A DNA stretch of 14,359 nucleotides, from positions 1 to 14,359 of the forward strand of contig CATNEU010000013.1 of assembly GCA_950097605.1 (NCBI GenBank). Reading direction: 5' to 3'. The position numbers were made by a program, and so were the translations under genes. This document shows positions 7,680 to 14,303 of the stretch, one piece after another (the first letter of the stretch is position 1; the number at the start of each line of letters is the position of its first letter). The stretch is from an uncultured Oscillospiraceae bacterium. GTDB lineage: Bacteria; Bacillota; Clostridia; Oscillospirales; Ruminococcaceae. Under the pieces are notes generated by a model. The model was not told the origin of the DNA and searched no databases. It saw only the letters and a program-made list of their open reading frames with translations.

Positions 7680-8537
7680 CTAGCCGCGCTTTCTGCCGCA
7701 GACCACGCGGTCGTTCCCGCCATAATCGCGCAGACAGCGGAGCGCCGCGAAACCGTGCGCCGCCAGAATTTCCCGTACCCCGGCGGCCTGGTCGAATCCA
7801 ATTTCAAACACCAGCCAGCCGCCCGGCCGCAGGTATTCCTTCCACACGCTGGTGATCCCACGGTAAAATAACAGCCCGTCCGGCCCGCCGTCGAGCGCTA
7901 TGCGCGGCTCGTGCGAGACCGTTTTCCCCAGTGTGCCGACCACCTCGCTGCGGATATAGGGCGGGTTGGCCACCACGAGGTCCAGCGCGTCCGGAAGCCG
8001 CAGCCCATCCGGCTGCAGCACGTCTGCACGCAGCGGCGTAACGGCGGCCCCGCTCGAGAGGATATTGCGTTCGAGATAGGGAAACGCGTCCGCCGACAGC
8101 TCGAGCGCCCAAACCCGCAGGCCGGGGCACCGTTTGGCAAGGCTCACGGCAATGCAGCCGCTGCCGCTGCAGAGGTCGGCGGCTGTTTCCAGGCCATATG
8201 CCTTTGCAAGGCGTTCGGCTTCCAGCACCACTGTTTCGGTGTCCGGCCGCGGCACCAGCACACCCTCCCCAACCGCGAACTGCTCCTCCATAAACCACCA
8301 TTTTCCCAGCAGGTATTGCAGCGGATACCCCGCCGCCCGCCGATCAGCCAGCTCGAACAGCCGCGCGGTAGACGCGGGGTCGGCTATCCGATCACCATGC
8401 AACAGCAAATCGCGCCGGCCTGCGCCAAATACCTCTTCAAACAGCGCGCCGGCCTCGCCGGCCTCGTTTTCGATGCCGGCCCGCCGCAGCAGGACTTTCA
8501 GCCGCAGATACACCTGGTTCCACGTCTCGCGGCTCAC
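7680..8537 (-). CDS. prmC: Release factor glutamine methyltransferase
   Basis: SAM-dependent enzyme that N5-methylates the glutamine of the GGQ motif in peptide release factors. With the GTG at 8537 it has 285 residues, a normal PrmC length. An N-terminal helical domain (about 1-85) binds the release factor. The Rossmann core follows, with PRPDTE at 97-102, a SAM-binding loop at 121-130 (DLCSGSGCIA, where most relatives have GTGSG) and the catalytic NPPY at 191-194. The frame is open upstream to 8642, but that part overlaps the DUF1385 gene and is Arg/Gly-rich. The GTG shares bases with the DUF1385 stop (GTGA), with GGGGAGG ten bases upstream, so translation is probably coupled. Its usual partner prfA is not in the window. 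Confidence 0.94.
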   Translation of the reverse strand: MSRETWNQVYLRLKVLLRRAGIENEAGEAGALFEEVFGAGRRDLLLHGDRIADPASTARLFELADRRAAGYPLQYLLGKWWFMEEQFAVGEGVLVPRPDTETVVLEAERLAKAYGLETAADLCSGSGCIAVSLAKRCPGLRVWALELSADAFPYLERNILSSGAAVTPLRADVLQPDGLRLPDALDLVVANPPYIRSEVVGTLGKTVSHEPRIALDGGPDGLLFYRGITSVWKEYLRPGGWLVFEIGFDQAAGVREILAAHGFAALRCLRDYGGNDRVVCGRKRG

Positions 8538-9481
8538 CAGCGGTCGTCCTCCCCTTCCTTCGGCAGAACGGCCTCCAGCGAGGCGATTGCAACGGCAATC
8601 TGCTCCTCGTCGGGCTCGCGGGTCGTCAGCCGCTGCAGCCACAGGCCGGGCTTTGAAACGGCGCGCGTCACGGGATTGTCATACCGGCCGCACACTTTAA
8701 TCAGCTCATAGCCGATGCCCACCACCAGCGGCAACAGCGCCAGCTTCAGCAGGATGCGCACCCAGAGTGTCGACCATGTGACAAACGAGAACACCAAAAT
8801 GCTGATGACCAGAATAATCAGGATGAAGCTGGTACCGCAGCGCGGGTGAAACCGCGTGAATTTTTGGACGTTCTCCGGCGTAAGCGTCTCCCCGTGCTCA
8901 TAGCAGGCAATGGTCTTGTGCTCCGCACCATGATACTCAAATACCCGCGCGATTTCCCCCATCCGGCTGACCACCGCGAGGTAGCCGACGAACACCGCAA
9001 TTTTGATAACGCCCTCCACCACGGCCTTAAACGCGCCGAGCGGCACGAGGTGTTCGAGCCCCTTCACAGCGAGCGACGGCAGGTACATAAACAGCACAAC
9101 CGCCAGCACAAGCCCGAGCACCATTCCAATGCCCGATACCACCCGCATCAGCTTGTCGCCAAACCACTGCTCGAGCTTCTGCTCGAACTTGCCCGGCTCG
9201 CCCTCCTCCTCATCGTCGAGGCCCGCCTTTTCGGCGGACTTCATGAGGCACTTGTAGCCAAGCCGGAGACTGGATATGAAATTCACAACGCCCCGGACAA
9301 CCGGCAGCTTTGCAATGCGCGGAATGTCCTTGGAGGACTTAACCGGGATCATTTCCACGTCGATCTCCCCGCCGGGCAGCCTGGTCGCCATCGCGCAGGT
9401 GTCCACGCCGCGCATCATCACCCCCTCAATCAGCGCCTGTCCGCCGATGGAGGTCTTATGTACTTTCTTTTTCTCTTCCAT
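8534..9481 (-). CDS. DUF1385 family membrane protein (YqhQ-like)
   Basis: A 315-residue membrane protein of the conserved but uncharacterised DUF1385 family. Signatures are GGQALIEGVMMRG at 13-25, EYHGAEHKTI at 182-191 and RFHPRCGTSFI at 210-220. The conserved His, Glu and Cys residues look like possible metal ligands or catalytic groups, but no reaction is known. Hydrophobic segments lie at about 115-135, 153-172, 217-237 and 242-262, with an acidic stretch (DDEEEGEPG) at 89-97 before the first. The ATG at 9481 has AAGGG eleven bases upstream. In Clostridia this gene often lies next to prmC; here it also follows the two-component genes and is coupled to prmC by a GTGA overlap. Family membership is sure; the function is not. 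Confidence 0.9.
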   Translation of the reverse strand: MEEKKKVHKTSIGGQALIEGVMMRGVDTCAMATRLPGGEIDVEMIPVKSSKDIPRIAKLPVVRGVVNFISSLRLGYKCLMKSAEKAGLDDEEEGEPGKFEQKLEQWFGDKLMRVVSGIGMVLGLVLAVVLFMYLPSLAVKGLEHLVPLGAFKAVVEGVIKIAVFVGYLAVVSRMGEIARVFEYHGAEHKTIACYEHGETLTPENVQKFTRFHPRCGTSFILIILVISILVFSFVTWSTLWVRILLKLALLPLVVGIGYELIKVCGRYDNPVTRAVSKPGLWLQRLTTREPDEEQIAVAIASLEAVLPKEGEDDRW

Positions 9482-9509
9482 ACGCGTAAAAACCCTTACC
9501 CCTTCTTGT

Positions 9510-9533
9510 GCGGCCGGATGGCCGCCTTTTTTT
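9510..9533 (+). terminator. Terminator-like hairpin facing the plus strand, antisense to the operon
   Basis: On the plus strand GCGGCC (9510-9515), loop GGAT, GGCCGC (9520-9525), then C and seven T (9527-9533). No plus-strand gene precedes it. On the minus strand the hairpin has no U-tract after it, so it should not stop the kinase-DUF1385 transcript. It may stop antisense transcription. Confidence 0.5.
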
Positions 9534-9545
9534 CTCCCGGCCCGG

Positions 9546-10976
9546 TCACGCCGTCGGCAGCTCTCCCGGGATTTTGCTGATGACCGGAATTTTAATTGTG
9601 ACCGTTGTGCCGGCGCCCAGTTCGCTTTGAATCAGCAGCGCGCCGCCGTGCAACGTCATAATCTCGTCCGCAACGGCAAGCCCGATGCCCGAGCCGCGGC
9701 GGGACAGATTGCCCTTGAAAAATTTATTTTTGACATTCGGCAGGTCCTGCGGGCTGATGCCGCAGCCGGTATCGCTCACCACAATATAGATAAACTCATC
9801 CTGCTCGAACGACTCGATGCGCACCTTGTCCCCCTCGTTGGAGTATTTCAGCGCGTTGTCGATGATGTTGATAAACACCTGGCGCAGCCGGTTTTTGTCT
9901 CCAAATACCGGGGAGAGCATTTCGGGCTCGTGGTATTCGATCTCGATGCCCTCGCGTTTCGCGCGCTCGGTGAACATGATATAGGCCTCGCCGATCTCGG
10001 CTAGGATATCGAGCTTGCTCATGACCAGCGTGAGCCGGCCGCTCTGCATGCGCGAAAAATCCAGCAGCTCTTCGACCATCGAGGAGAGCCGTTCGGTCTC
10101 CCCGATAATGACCCGCATGCCTTTCGCAATTGTATCGGCATCCCCCGGCGTACAGCTCATCAGCGTTTCGCCCCAACCCTTGATAGCCGTGAGCGGCGTG
10201 CGCAGCTCATGGGAGACCGACGAGATAAAGTCGTTTTTCATTTTGTCCGCGTTGGAGAGCTCGTTGGCCATATAGTTGATGATGTCGCAGAGCTCGCCGA
10301 TCTCGTCGTCGTATTTTTTATCAATGCGCGCGCCAAAGTCCCCCGCCGCAATCTTGCTGGCGGCCTTGCCGACCTCGCGCACCGGCACCACAATCGAACG
10401 GATAAAATAGGAGCTTGTGAAAATGACCAGCAAAATCGCCAAAACACCGCAGGCAATGAAAATCAGGATCAGCGACATAATCTGGCGGTCCACATCCTCC
10501 AGCGAGGATACAAACCGCAGCGCGCTGAAGCCCGTTGCGCTTTCGGGCGGAATGATGATCGTCACCGCAATGATCTTTTCGCCCGAAAGCTTACCGATAT
10601 ACTCTCCCTCGTGGTCCTTGGAAGCCTTGGCTTTTTCATAGTCGGGCATCGGCACATTGGAGGCGGGCTGGAAGCCGCTCGAGGAAAATTGCACGTTGCC
10701 ATGCTTGTCGATTGCCATTAGCTCAATGATGTCCTTGTCCGTAAAGGTCTCCACAAGGTTGCGGATATAGGCGGAGTTCGAATCGGTCACGTTGTCGGTG
10801 GATTTCACAATATAGTTTTTCATCACAGTCGTCCTGGAATCAATGGTCTGCCGCGCAGAGTTGTAGTAAAACGTTTTGATGAAAAACGCCAGGCCGATTT
10901 CCAGCGCGACAACCACCACCAGAACAAGGCCCAGGCTGTTGACGAGCCAGCGCCTTGTAATGCCCTTGACCTTCAC
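9546..10976 (-). CDS. Membrane sensor histidine kinase, HAMP-HisKA-HATPase_c
   Basis: Two-component sensor that autophosphorylates on histidine and passes the phosphate to the response regulator encoded just upstream. From the GTG at 10976 it has 476 residues. TM1 is at 11-33, followed by an outside domain of about 130 residues with weak PAS/CACHE character, TM2 at about 167-192, HAMP at about 193-245 and HisKA with phospho-acceptor His256 (SSVSHELRTPLTAIKGWGE). The ATPase domain has the N box (NIIDNALKYS, Asn374), G1 (DTGCGI, 402-407) and G2 (GSGIGL, 428-433). The GTG is preferred because GAGAGGGG lies five bases upstream and TM1 then begins after ten residues. The alternative ATG at 11048 overlaps the regulator gene, has no good ribosome binding site and adds a very basic 24-residue tail. 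The ligand is unknown. Confidence 0.93.
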   Translation of the reverse strand: MKVKGITRRWLVNSLGLVLVVVVALEIGLAFFIKTFYYNSARQTIDSRTTVMKNYIVKSTDNVTDSNSAYIRNLVETFTDKDIIELMAIDKHGNVQFSSSGFQPASNVPMPDYEKAKASKDHEGEYIGKLSGEKIIAVTIIIPPESATGFSALRFVSSLEDVDRQIMSLILIFIACGVLAILLVIFTSSYFIRSIVVPVREVGKAASKIAAGDFGARIDKKYDDEIGELCDIINYMANELSNADKMKNDFISSVSHELRTPLTAIKGWGETLMSCTPGDADTIAKGMRVIIGETERLSSMVEELLDFSRMQSGRLTLVMSKLDILAEIGEAYIMFTERAKREGIEIEYHEPEMLSPVFGDKNRLRQVFINIIDNALKYSNEGDKVRIESFEQDEFIYIVVSDTGCGISPQDLPNVKNKFFKGNLSRRGSGIGLAVADEIMTLHGGALLIQSELGAGTTVTIKIPVISKIPGELPTA

Positions 10977-11023
10977 GCGGTCCCCTCTCCCCGGCTGCAG
11001 CCGTCTCCGGAACGGGGCGTTCT

Positions 11024-11731
11024 TTAGCTGTTTTGTCCGCCGCTCCATTTATATCCATACCCCCAGACTGTCAGCAGATATTTGGGACTCGAAGGCTCGT
11101 CCTCGATTTTCATGCGCAGCCTTCTCACATTGACGTCCACGATCTTGACCTCGCCGAAATAGTTGTTGCCCCATATTTTATTCAGGATCTCGGTGCGCTC
11201 GAGCGCCACGTCGGGATTTTTGATAAACAGCTCCATGATCTGAAACTCGACCTGCGTGAGGTCGACCGGCACGCCGTTTTTCGTGAGGGTGCGGCTTTGG
11301 GTGTTGAGCACGAACGGGCCGGATTCATAAGCCGTGAGCTTGACCTCCTTGGAGGCGGCCATTGTCACGCGTCGGTGGATCGCATCCACCCGCGCCACAA
11401 GCTCCGACGGGCTGAACGGCTTGGTCACATAGTCGTCCGCGCCGATCATCAGCCCGCCGACTTTGTCCATCTCCTGCGTTTTGGCCGAGAGCATGATGAT
11501 GCCCAGCGTGCTGCTCTTTTCGCGCAGCTTTTTGCAAACCGTGAAGCCGTCGATACCCGGCATCATGATATCGAGCAGCGCCACGTCAAAGTTCTGGTTC
11601 TGCTCCTCAAACACGCGCAGCGCATCTTCCCCGCAGGAGACGTCCACAACATCATAGCCCGCGCGCTTTAAATTAATCACCACAAAATCACGGATGACAT
11701 CCTCGTCTTCCACAACCAAAATCTTTTTCAT
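11024..11731 (-). CDS. OmpR-family response regulator
   Basis: DNA-binding response regulator of 235 residues. The receiver domain (1-120) has the acidic pair Glu8/Asp9, phospho-acceptor Asp54 (LLDIMMPG), Ser82 in the switch position and Lys104 (VTKPF). A winged-helix effector domain (about 132-232) has the OmpR/PhoB pattern, with recognition helix VKIVDVNVRRLRMKIE and a final wing with VWGYGYKW. The ATG at 11731 has GGAGG ten bases upstream. It lies 49 bp after the lipoprotein gene and 47 bp before the kinase start, so all three are probably one transcript. It most resembles clostridial PhoP/WalR-like regulators. Targets cannot be told from the window; I see no clear direct-repeat operator in the lipoprotein promoter region that would show autoregulation. 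Confidence 0.95.
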   Translation of the reverse strand: MKKILVVEDEDVIRDFVVINLKRAGYDVVDVSCGEDALRVFEEQNQNFDVALLDIMMPGIDGFTVCKKLREKSSTLGIIMLSAKTQEMDKVGGLMIGADDYVTKPFSPSELVARVDAIHRRVTMAASKEVKLTAYESGPFVLNTQSRTLTKNGVPVDLTQVEFQIMELFIKNPDVALERTEILNKIWGNNYFGEVKIVDVNVRRLRMKIEDEPSSPKYLLTVWGYGYKWSGGQNS

Positions 11732-11780
11732 CTTGCAAAAACCTCCTCATATTGGGCCGGCAGGCGGCCGCAGAGCCTAT

Positions 11781-13151
11781 CTAGTCCCTCCAGACGTCGA
11801 ACATCTGTTGCAGGGTCTTGTAATCCACCTGAAACGCCCCGTCGTAACTGTCGGGTATATATACATAATAATCATAGAGCGCCGTGGAGCTCAGCTTGAG
11901 CTTCTGGTAGGACGCAAGTTCATCCCGGGTCCGCTCGTCGGTCGTCGTTACCACGCGCATTCTGAATATTTCGGTGTCGTTTTGCTCGAACGGCCGGCTC
12001 TCGTCATACTCCACAAAGCTGTATTCATTATCGGTGAGCGTGCGTTTGACACTGACCTTGCCGATCCACTCCTCGGGCAGTTCAAAGGAAAAGCCCCAAT
12101 TGGCGTTGAGAAAAATTGTGGAGACCTTCTGTGTTTCCTCTTCGCCGTACTGGTACCATTCGATCATCCACATTGCCTCGGGGCTTTCCTCGTCGGTATA
12201 CCCCGGAAACAGGCGCATCACGGGAATTTCCACAATCGTGTCCTGGTTGATGTCATGGCAATACACCGCGCTGCGCCGCTGCGATTTTTTATAGAGCGAC
12301 CGGTATACCGGCTTGTTGAACGGGTTAATGAGCTTGCCGTTTTCGAGATAGACCACCTCGGTGCCCAGATAGCCGCCGCCGATGTTCTCATCTATAAACA
12401 GCGCGCGTTTGGCGCTCGAAATATAGCCGTTGGTGCGGATGGAGGGAAACGACTCGGCGCTGGGGTTGAGCATGACCTCCGACTGCACCACGAGCCCCTC
12501 CCCTTCGTCCCCAAGCATGCGCAGTGTTGTCCCGTTCGCGGCCCCAGAGGCAGGGGCATTGTCCACCTCATTGAGCTGCGGGATGCGGTTGATCAGCAGC
12601 ATTTCATCGAGGCCGTCGAGATCGAGATCGAACACCTCGAGGTTCAGATAGGAATACTCCGCCTTGGGCGTCAGCATCCGATCCACATAGTTGTACACCA
12701 CCGCTTTGTGTTCGGTGTTCTTGATATAGTTGAAACCGATGACCACATCGGTCGGCCCGTCCACCCGGAAGTTTTTGAAATACACCTTGTCGATACCGGT
12801 TGCGGAGGTTGAAACGTCCGCAACCGATTTCCAAACCCCGTCGATCTGGTCAATTACATTGATGCGCAACGGCGCATCCTTGATGTTGAGGTTTTGCTGA
12901 TAGAAAACCAGCGCCTCGTTGGTCGGCTCGTCGTCGAGGTCCCGGATGACAAACGCCGAACGGTGGTCTCCGGAAATCGGATACCGCAGCGTGATATTGC
13001 TACCGACCGCTTCTTCAAGCGCTTTGTAAATTTCATTTTGTTCTTCGGTCTGCTTGGGCGGTTTGAGCAGTGTTTCCGAGTTTTGTCCGGTGGAAACACA
13101 GCCGGTGAAAAACAGCAGAAACACAAGCGTGACCGCGGCGATCCGTTTCAT
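11781..13151 (-). CDS. Lipoprotein with VCBS/FG-GAP-like acidic loops, unknown function
   Basis: A 456-residue protein with a type II signal peptide: basic MKR, hydrophobic core, lipobox FTGC, lipidated Cys18. It should sit on the outer face of the membrane. I do not recognise a named family. Several segments follow a strand, Asp-rich loop, strand pattern like beta-propeller VCBS/FG-GAP repeats: IRDLDDEPTNEALVFY (69-84), FRVDGPTDVVIGF (128-140), VFDLDLDGLDEMLLIN (173-188) and YCHDINQDTIVEIPVM (297-312). The third is a near-canonical DxDxDG calcium-type loop. The last 140 residues (from about MWMIEWYQYG) look like a separate beta-rich domain. The ATG at 13151 with AAGGA eight bases upstream is the only start that puts the signal peptide at the N-terminus; the longer frame to 13253 runs through a leader hairpin. 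Being first in the operon with regulator and kinase suggests a sensing partner, which is inference. Confidence 0.85.
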   Translation of the reverse strand: MKRIAAVTLVFLLFFTGCVSTGQNSETLLKPPKQTEEQNEIYKALEEAVGSNITLRYPISGDHRSAFVIRDLDDEPTNEALVFYQQNLNIKDAPLRINVIDQIDGVWKSVADVSTSATGIDKVYFKNFRVDGPTDVVIGFNYIKNTEHKAVVYNYVDRMLTPKAEYSYLNLEVFDLDLDGLDEMLLINRIPQLNEVDNAPASGAANGTTLRMLGDEGEGLVVQSEVMLNPSAESFPSIRTNGYISSAKRALFIDENIGGGYLGTEVVYLENGKLINPFNKPVYRSLYKKSQRRSAVYCHDINQDTIVEIPVMRLFPGYTDEESPEAMWMIEWYQYGEEETQKVSTIFLNANWGFSFELPEEWIGKVSVKRTLTDNEYSFVEYDESRPFEQNDTEIFRMRVVTTTDERTRDELASYQKLKLSSTALYDYYVYIPDSYDGAFQVDYKTLQQMFDVWRD

Positions 13152-13214
13152 AGGGCACATCCTTTCGGCATGGTCTGGTCCGGGCTGCACCGGGGGAGCA
13201 AAAAGCTCTATAAA

Positions 13215-13246
13215 AGGAAAAAGTGTCGAACATACGCATTCGACAC
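13215..13246 (-). terminator. Terminator-like hairpin in the leader of the lipoprotein operon
   Basis: On the minus strand 13246-13239 pairs perfectly with 13230-13223 (GTGTCGAA/TTCGACAC, spacer of eight), followed by TTTTTCC and TTTTA. It lies between the promoter at 13314-13306 and the start codon at 13151. It may therefore be an attenuator or the 3' end of a short leader RNA of about 80 nt. An eight-base stem with four G-C pairs is of moderate strength; a protein-binding palindrome is the alternative. Confidence 0.5.
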
Positions 13247-13305
13247 AATACATAAAATAAGAAATAGAGGGGTATGGTTTAGCTCGCGGTTTCCCGCTCG
13301 ATTGT

Positions 13306-13314
13306 ATTATACCA
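13306..13314 (-). promoter_or_regulatory. Extended -10 promoter of the lipoprotein-RR-HK operon
   Basis: TGG-TATAAT on the minus strand is a perfect extended -10 element. No good -35 is seen at 17-18 bp. The predicted start is near 13299, giving a leader of about 148 nt. The leader begins with a small GCGG-GAAA-CCGC hairpin and contains the terminator-like hairpin at 13246-13223. Confidence 0.6.
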
Positions 13315-13400
13315 TCCCTCCCGCGGGAAGTATTCTCGATTGATTGTCAGTGGGATTACAAACAGGTAAAAAAACGTTTCTCCGTCTGACAGAATCCATC

Positions 13401-13492
13401 AAAAACCGCCCCTATCCGCCGGAAATCGCCCGGCGCGGCGTCTGTGTCTGCATATGTTGGCCGGACGAAAACCCATCCGGCAGTTACCTATA
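13401..13492 (-). ncRNA. Candidate small RNA or leader RNA of about 92 nt
   Basis: Downstream of the promoter at 13527-13499 the minus strand contains two hairpins. The first is 13481-13474 with 13467-13460 (8 pairs including one wobble, loop GGTTTT). The second is 13440-13437 with 13410-13407 enclosing 13435-13430 with 13422-13417, followed at once by G and five T (13405-13401), like an intrinsic terminator. No known RNA family (6S, SRP, tmRNA, RNase P, tRNA) was recognised. It could also be the distal leader of the lipoprotein operon. Confidence 0.35.
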
Positions 13493-13498
13493 AAAATG

Positions 13499-13527
13499 AT
13501 TATACAATACAACCCCGCCGTTTACAA
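13499..13527 (-). promoter_or_regulatory. Promoter-like sequence facing the candidate small RNA
   Basis: On the minus strand TTGTAA (13527-13522), a 17-bp spacer and a perfect TATAAT (13504-13499). The predicted start is near 13492. Spacing and -10 are ideal and the -35 matches four of six positions. Confidence 0.55.
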
Positions 13528-13579
13528 TCCAAAACCCGGGGAAAACTTTCGGTTTTGGCGCAAATCGGAGCCGGGCTCC

Positions 13580-13608
13580 TTGCACTTTATCGGGTTCAAA
13601 CGTATAAT
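13580..13608 (+). promoter_or_regulatory. Promoter-like sequence facing the inverted-repeat element
   Basis: On the plus strand TTGCAC (13580-13585), a 17-bp spacer and a perfect TATAAT (13603-13608). It would transcribe into the repeats from about 13615. It lies back to back with the minus-strand promoter at 13499-13527. Confidence 0.45.
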
Positions 13609-13658
13609 AAACAAGGCGCCGAACGCGGCGCAGCCTGCCGCGCGGGCCCATCCTTTTT

Positions 13659-13729
13659 GCTTTGTTTTTTTATCCAAAGATTTATCTGTCTATATTGTCG
13701 CTCGGGCATGCTGTGGGCCTATCCTTTTT
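13659..13729 (-). repeat. Repeat unit L2 (71 bp)
   Basis: Starts GCTTTGTTTTTTTATCC and ends CTATCCTTTTT on the plus strand. It is a diverged direct copy of L1, sharing GCTTTGT, the ATCT core, GTCGCTCGGGC and the ATCCTTTTT end. A further partial copy, only the GGGCCCATCCTTTTT end, lies at 13644-13658. Confidence 0.65.
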
Positions 13730-13804
13730 GCTTTGTCTTCCTTAACCTAAATACTTATCTATCTTTTGGTTCGTCGCTCGGGCCGCGACCGGCCCATCCT
13801 TTTT
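13730..13804 (-). repeat. Repeat unit L1 (75 bp)
   Basis: Directly abuts L2. Its reverse complement matches R1 (14229-14303) at about 65 of 75 positions in my hand alignment. It contains a GTCGC/GCGAC hairpin. Its end also forms a 12-bp hairpin with the core: 13795-13806 pairs with 13813-13824. Confidence 0.8.
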
Positions 13805-14228
13805 GGCGCAGCCCAAAAAGGATGCAAAAAGGCTGGCCAAGGGGGCTAACGGGCCCCTCCAATGGACTGTACGCCGTATATGGAAAAACAAAGGGCGGCG
13901 GAACAGCGGTCGCAGGAAGGTTTGTGAGGGTCGGAGCCCTGCCCCCTTCGCAATCCCCGTTCCGGATGGGAAATTATACAAGTTAAAGAAGGCCCACTGC
14001 AAAAGAGGGGAACTTTCTTAATCAGCCCTTCCTTTGCAGGGAACCCTCTCCAAGCAGCGTCGCTTGGGTACGGCAGGGGGATTGTTAAGGGGCGCGTCTT
14101 CCGACCCATCGGCGCACTTCCCGCGACCGCCGCGCCTTCGCCCTTTGCTAAGCCAAAAACGGCGCAGAGTCAAATGGAGGAAGGTAACGGCACCCCTTAA
14201 CTGAATTTTTGCATCCTTTTTCTTCACG

Positions 14229-14303
14229 AAAAAGGATGGGCCCGTCGCGGCCTGAGCGACAAGCTCAAAGAAAGATGAATATTTAGGTTAAGGAAGACAA
14301 AAC
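14229..14303 (+). repeat. Repeat unit R1 (75 bp)
   Basis: Inverted counterpart of L1, starting AAAAAGGATGGGCCCGTCGC and ending GGAAGACAAAAC. Its first bases close an 11-bp hairpin with the core edge (14212-14222 with 14228-14238). Confidence 0.8.

Larger units (their letters stand above)
13315..13658. other. Intergenic region of about 340 bp, no gene; promoters and hairpins
   Basis: No open frame here has a ribosome binding site or recognisable protein. It holds a minus-strand promoter-like sequence (13527-13499) with a possible small RNA behind it, a plus-strand promoter-like sequence (13580-13608) and hairpins such as 13617-13632 (GCGCCG-AACG-CGGCGC). At its right edge, 13641-13658 ends with a partial copy of the flanking repeat (GGGCCCATCCTTTTT). 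Confidence 0.6.

Noticed and set aside
10977..11048. Longer histidine kinase starting at the ATG at 11048
   Set aside because: It has no ribosome binding site at a proper distance and adds a basic tail before the usual N-terminus; the GTG at 10976 has a strong one.
11694..12812. Plus-strand open frame of 372 codons
   Set aside because: It is antisense to the lipoprotein, which has a signal peptide, lipobox and ribosome binding site.
13593..13601. GGTTCAAAC, like the T-loop of a tRNA
   Set aside because: No matching T stem, acceptor stem or anticodon arm around it on either strand.
13444..13986. Plus-strand open frame of 180 codons across the repeats
   Set aside because: It runs through the repeat units and promoter-like sequences, has no ribosome binding site and its product is low-complexity; the repeats explain the open frame.
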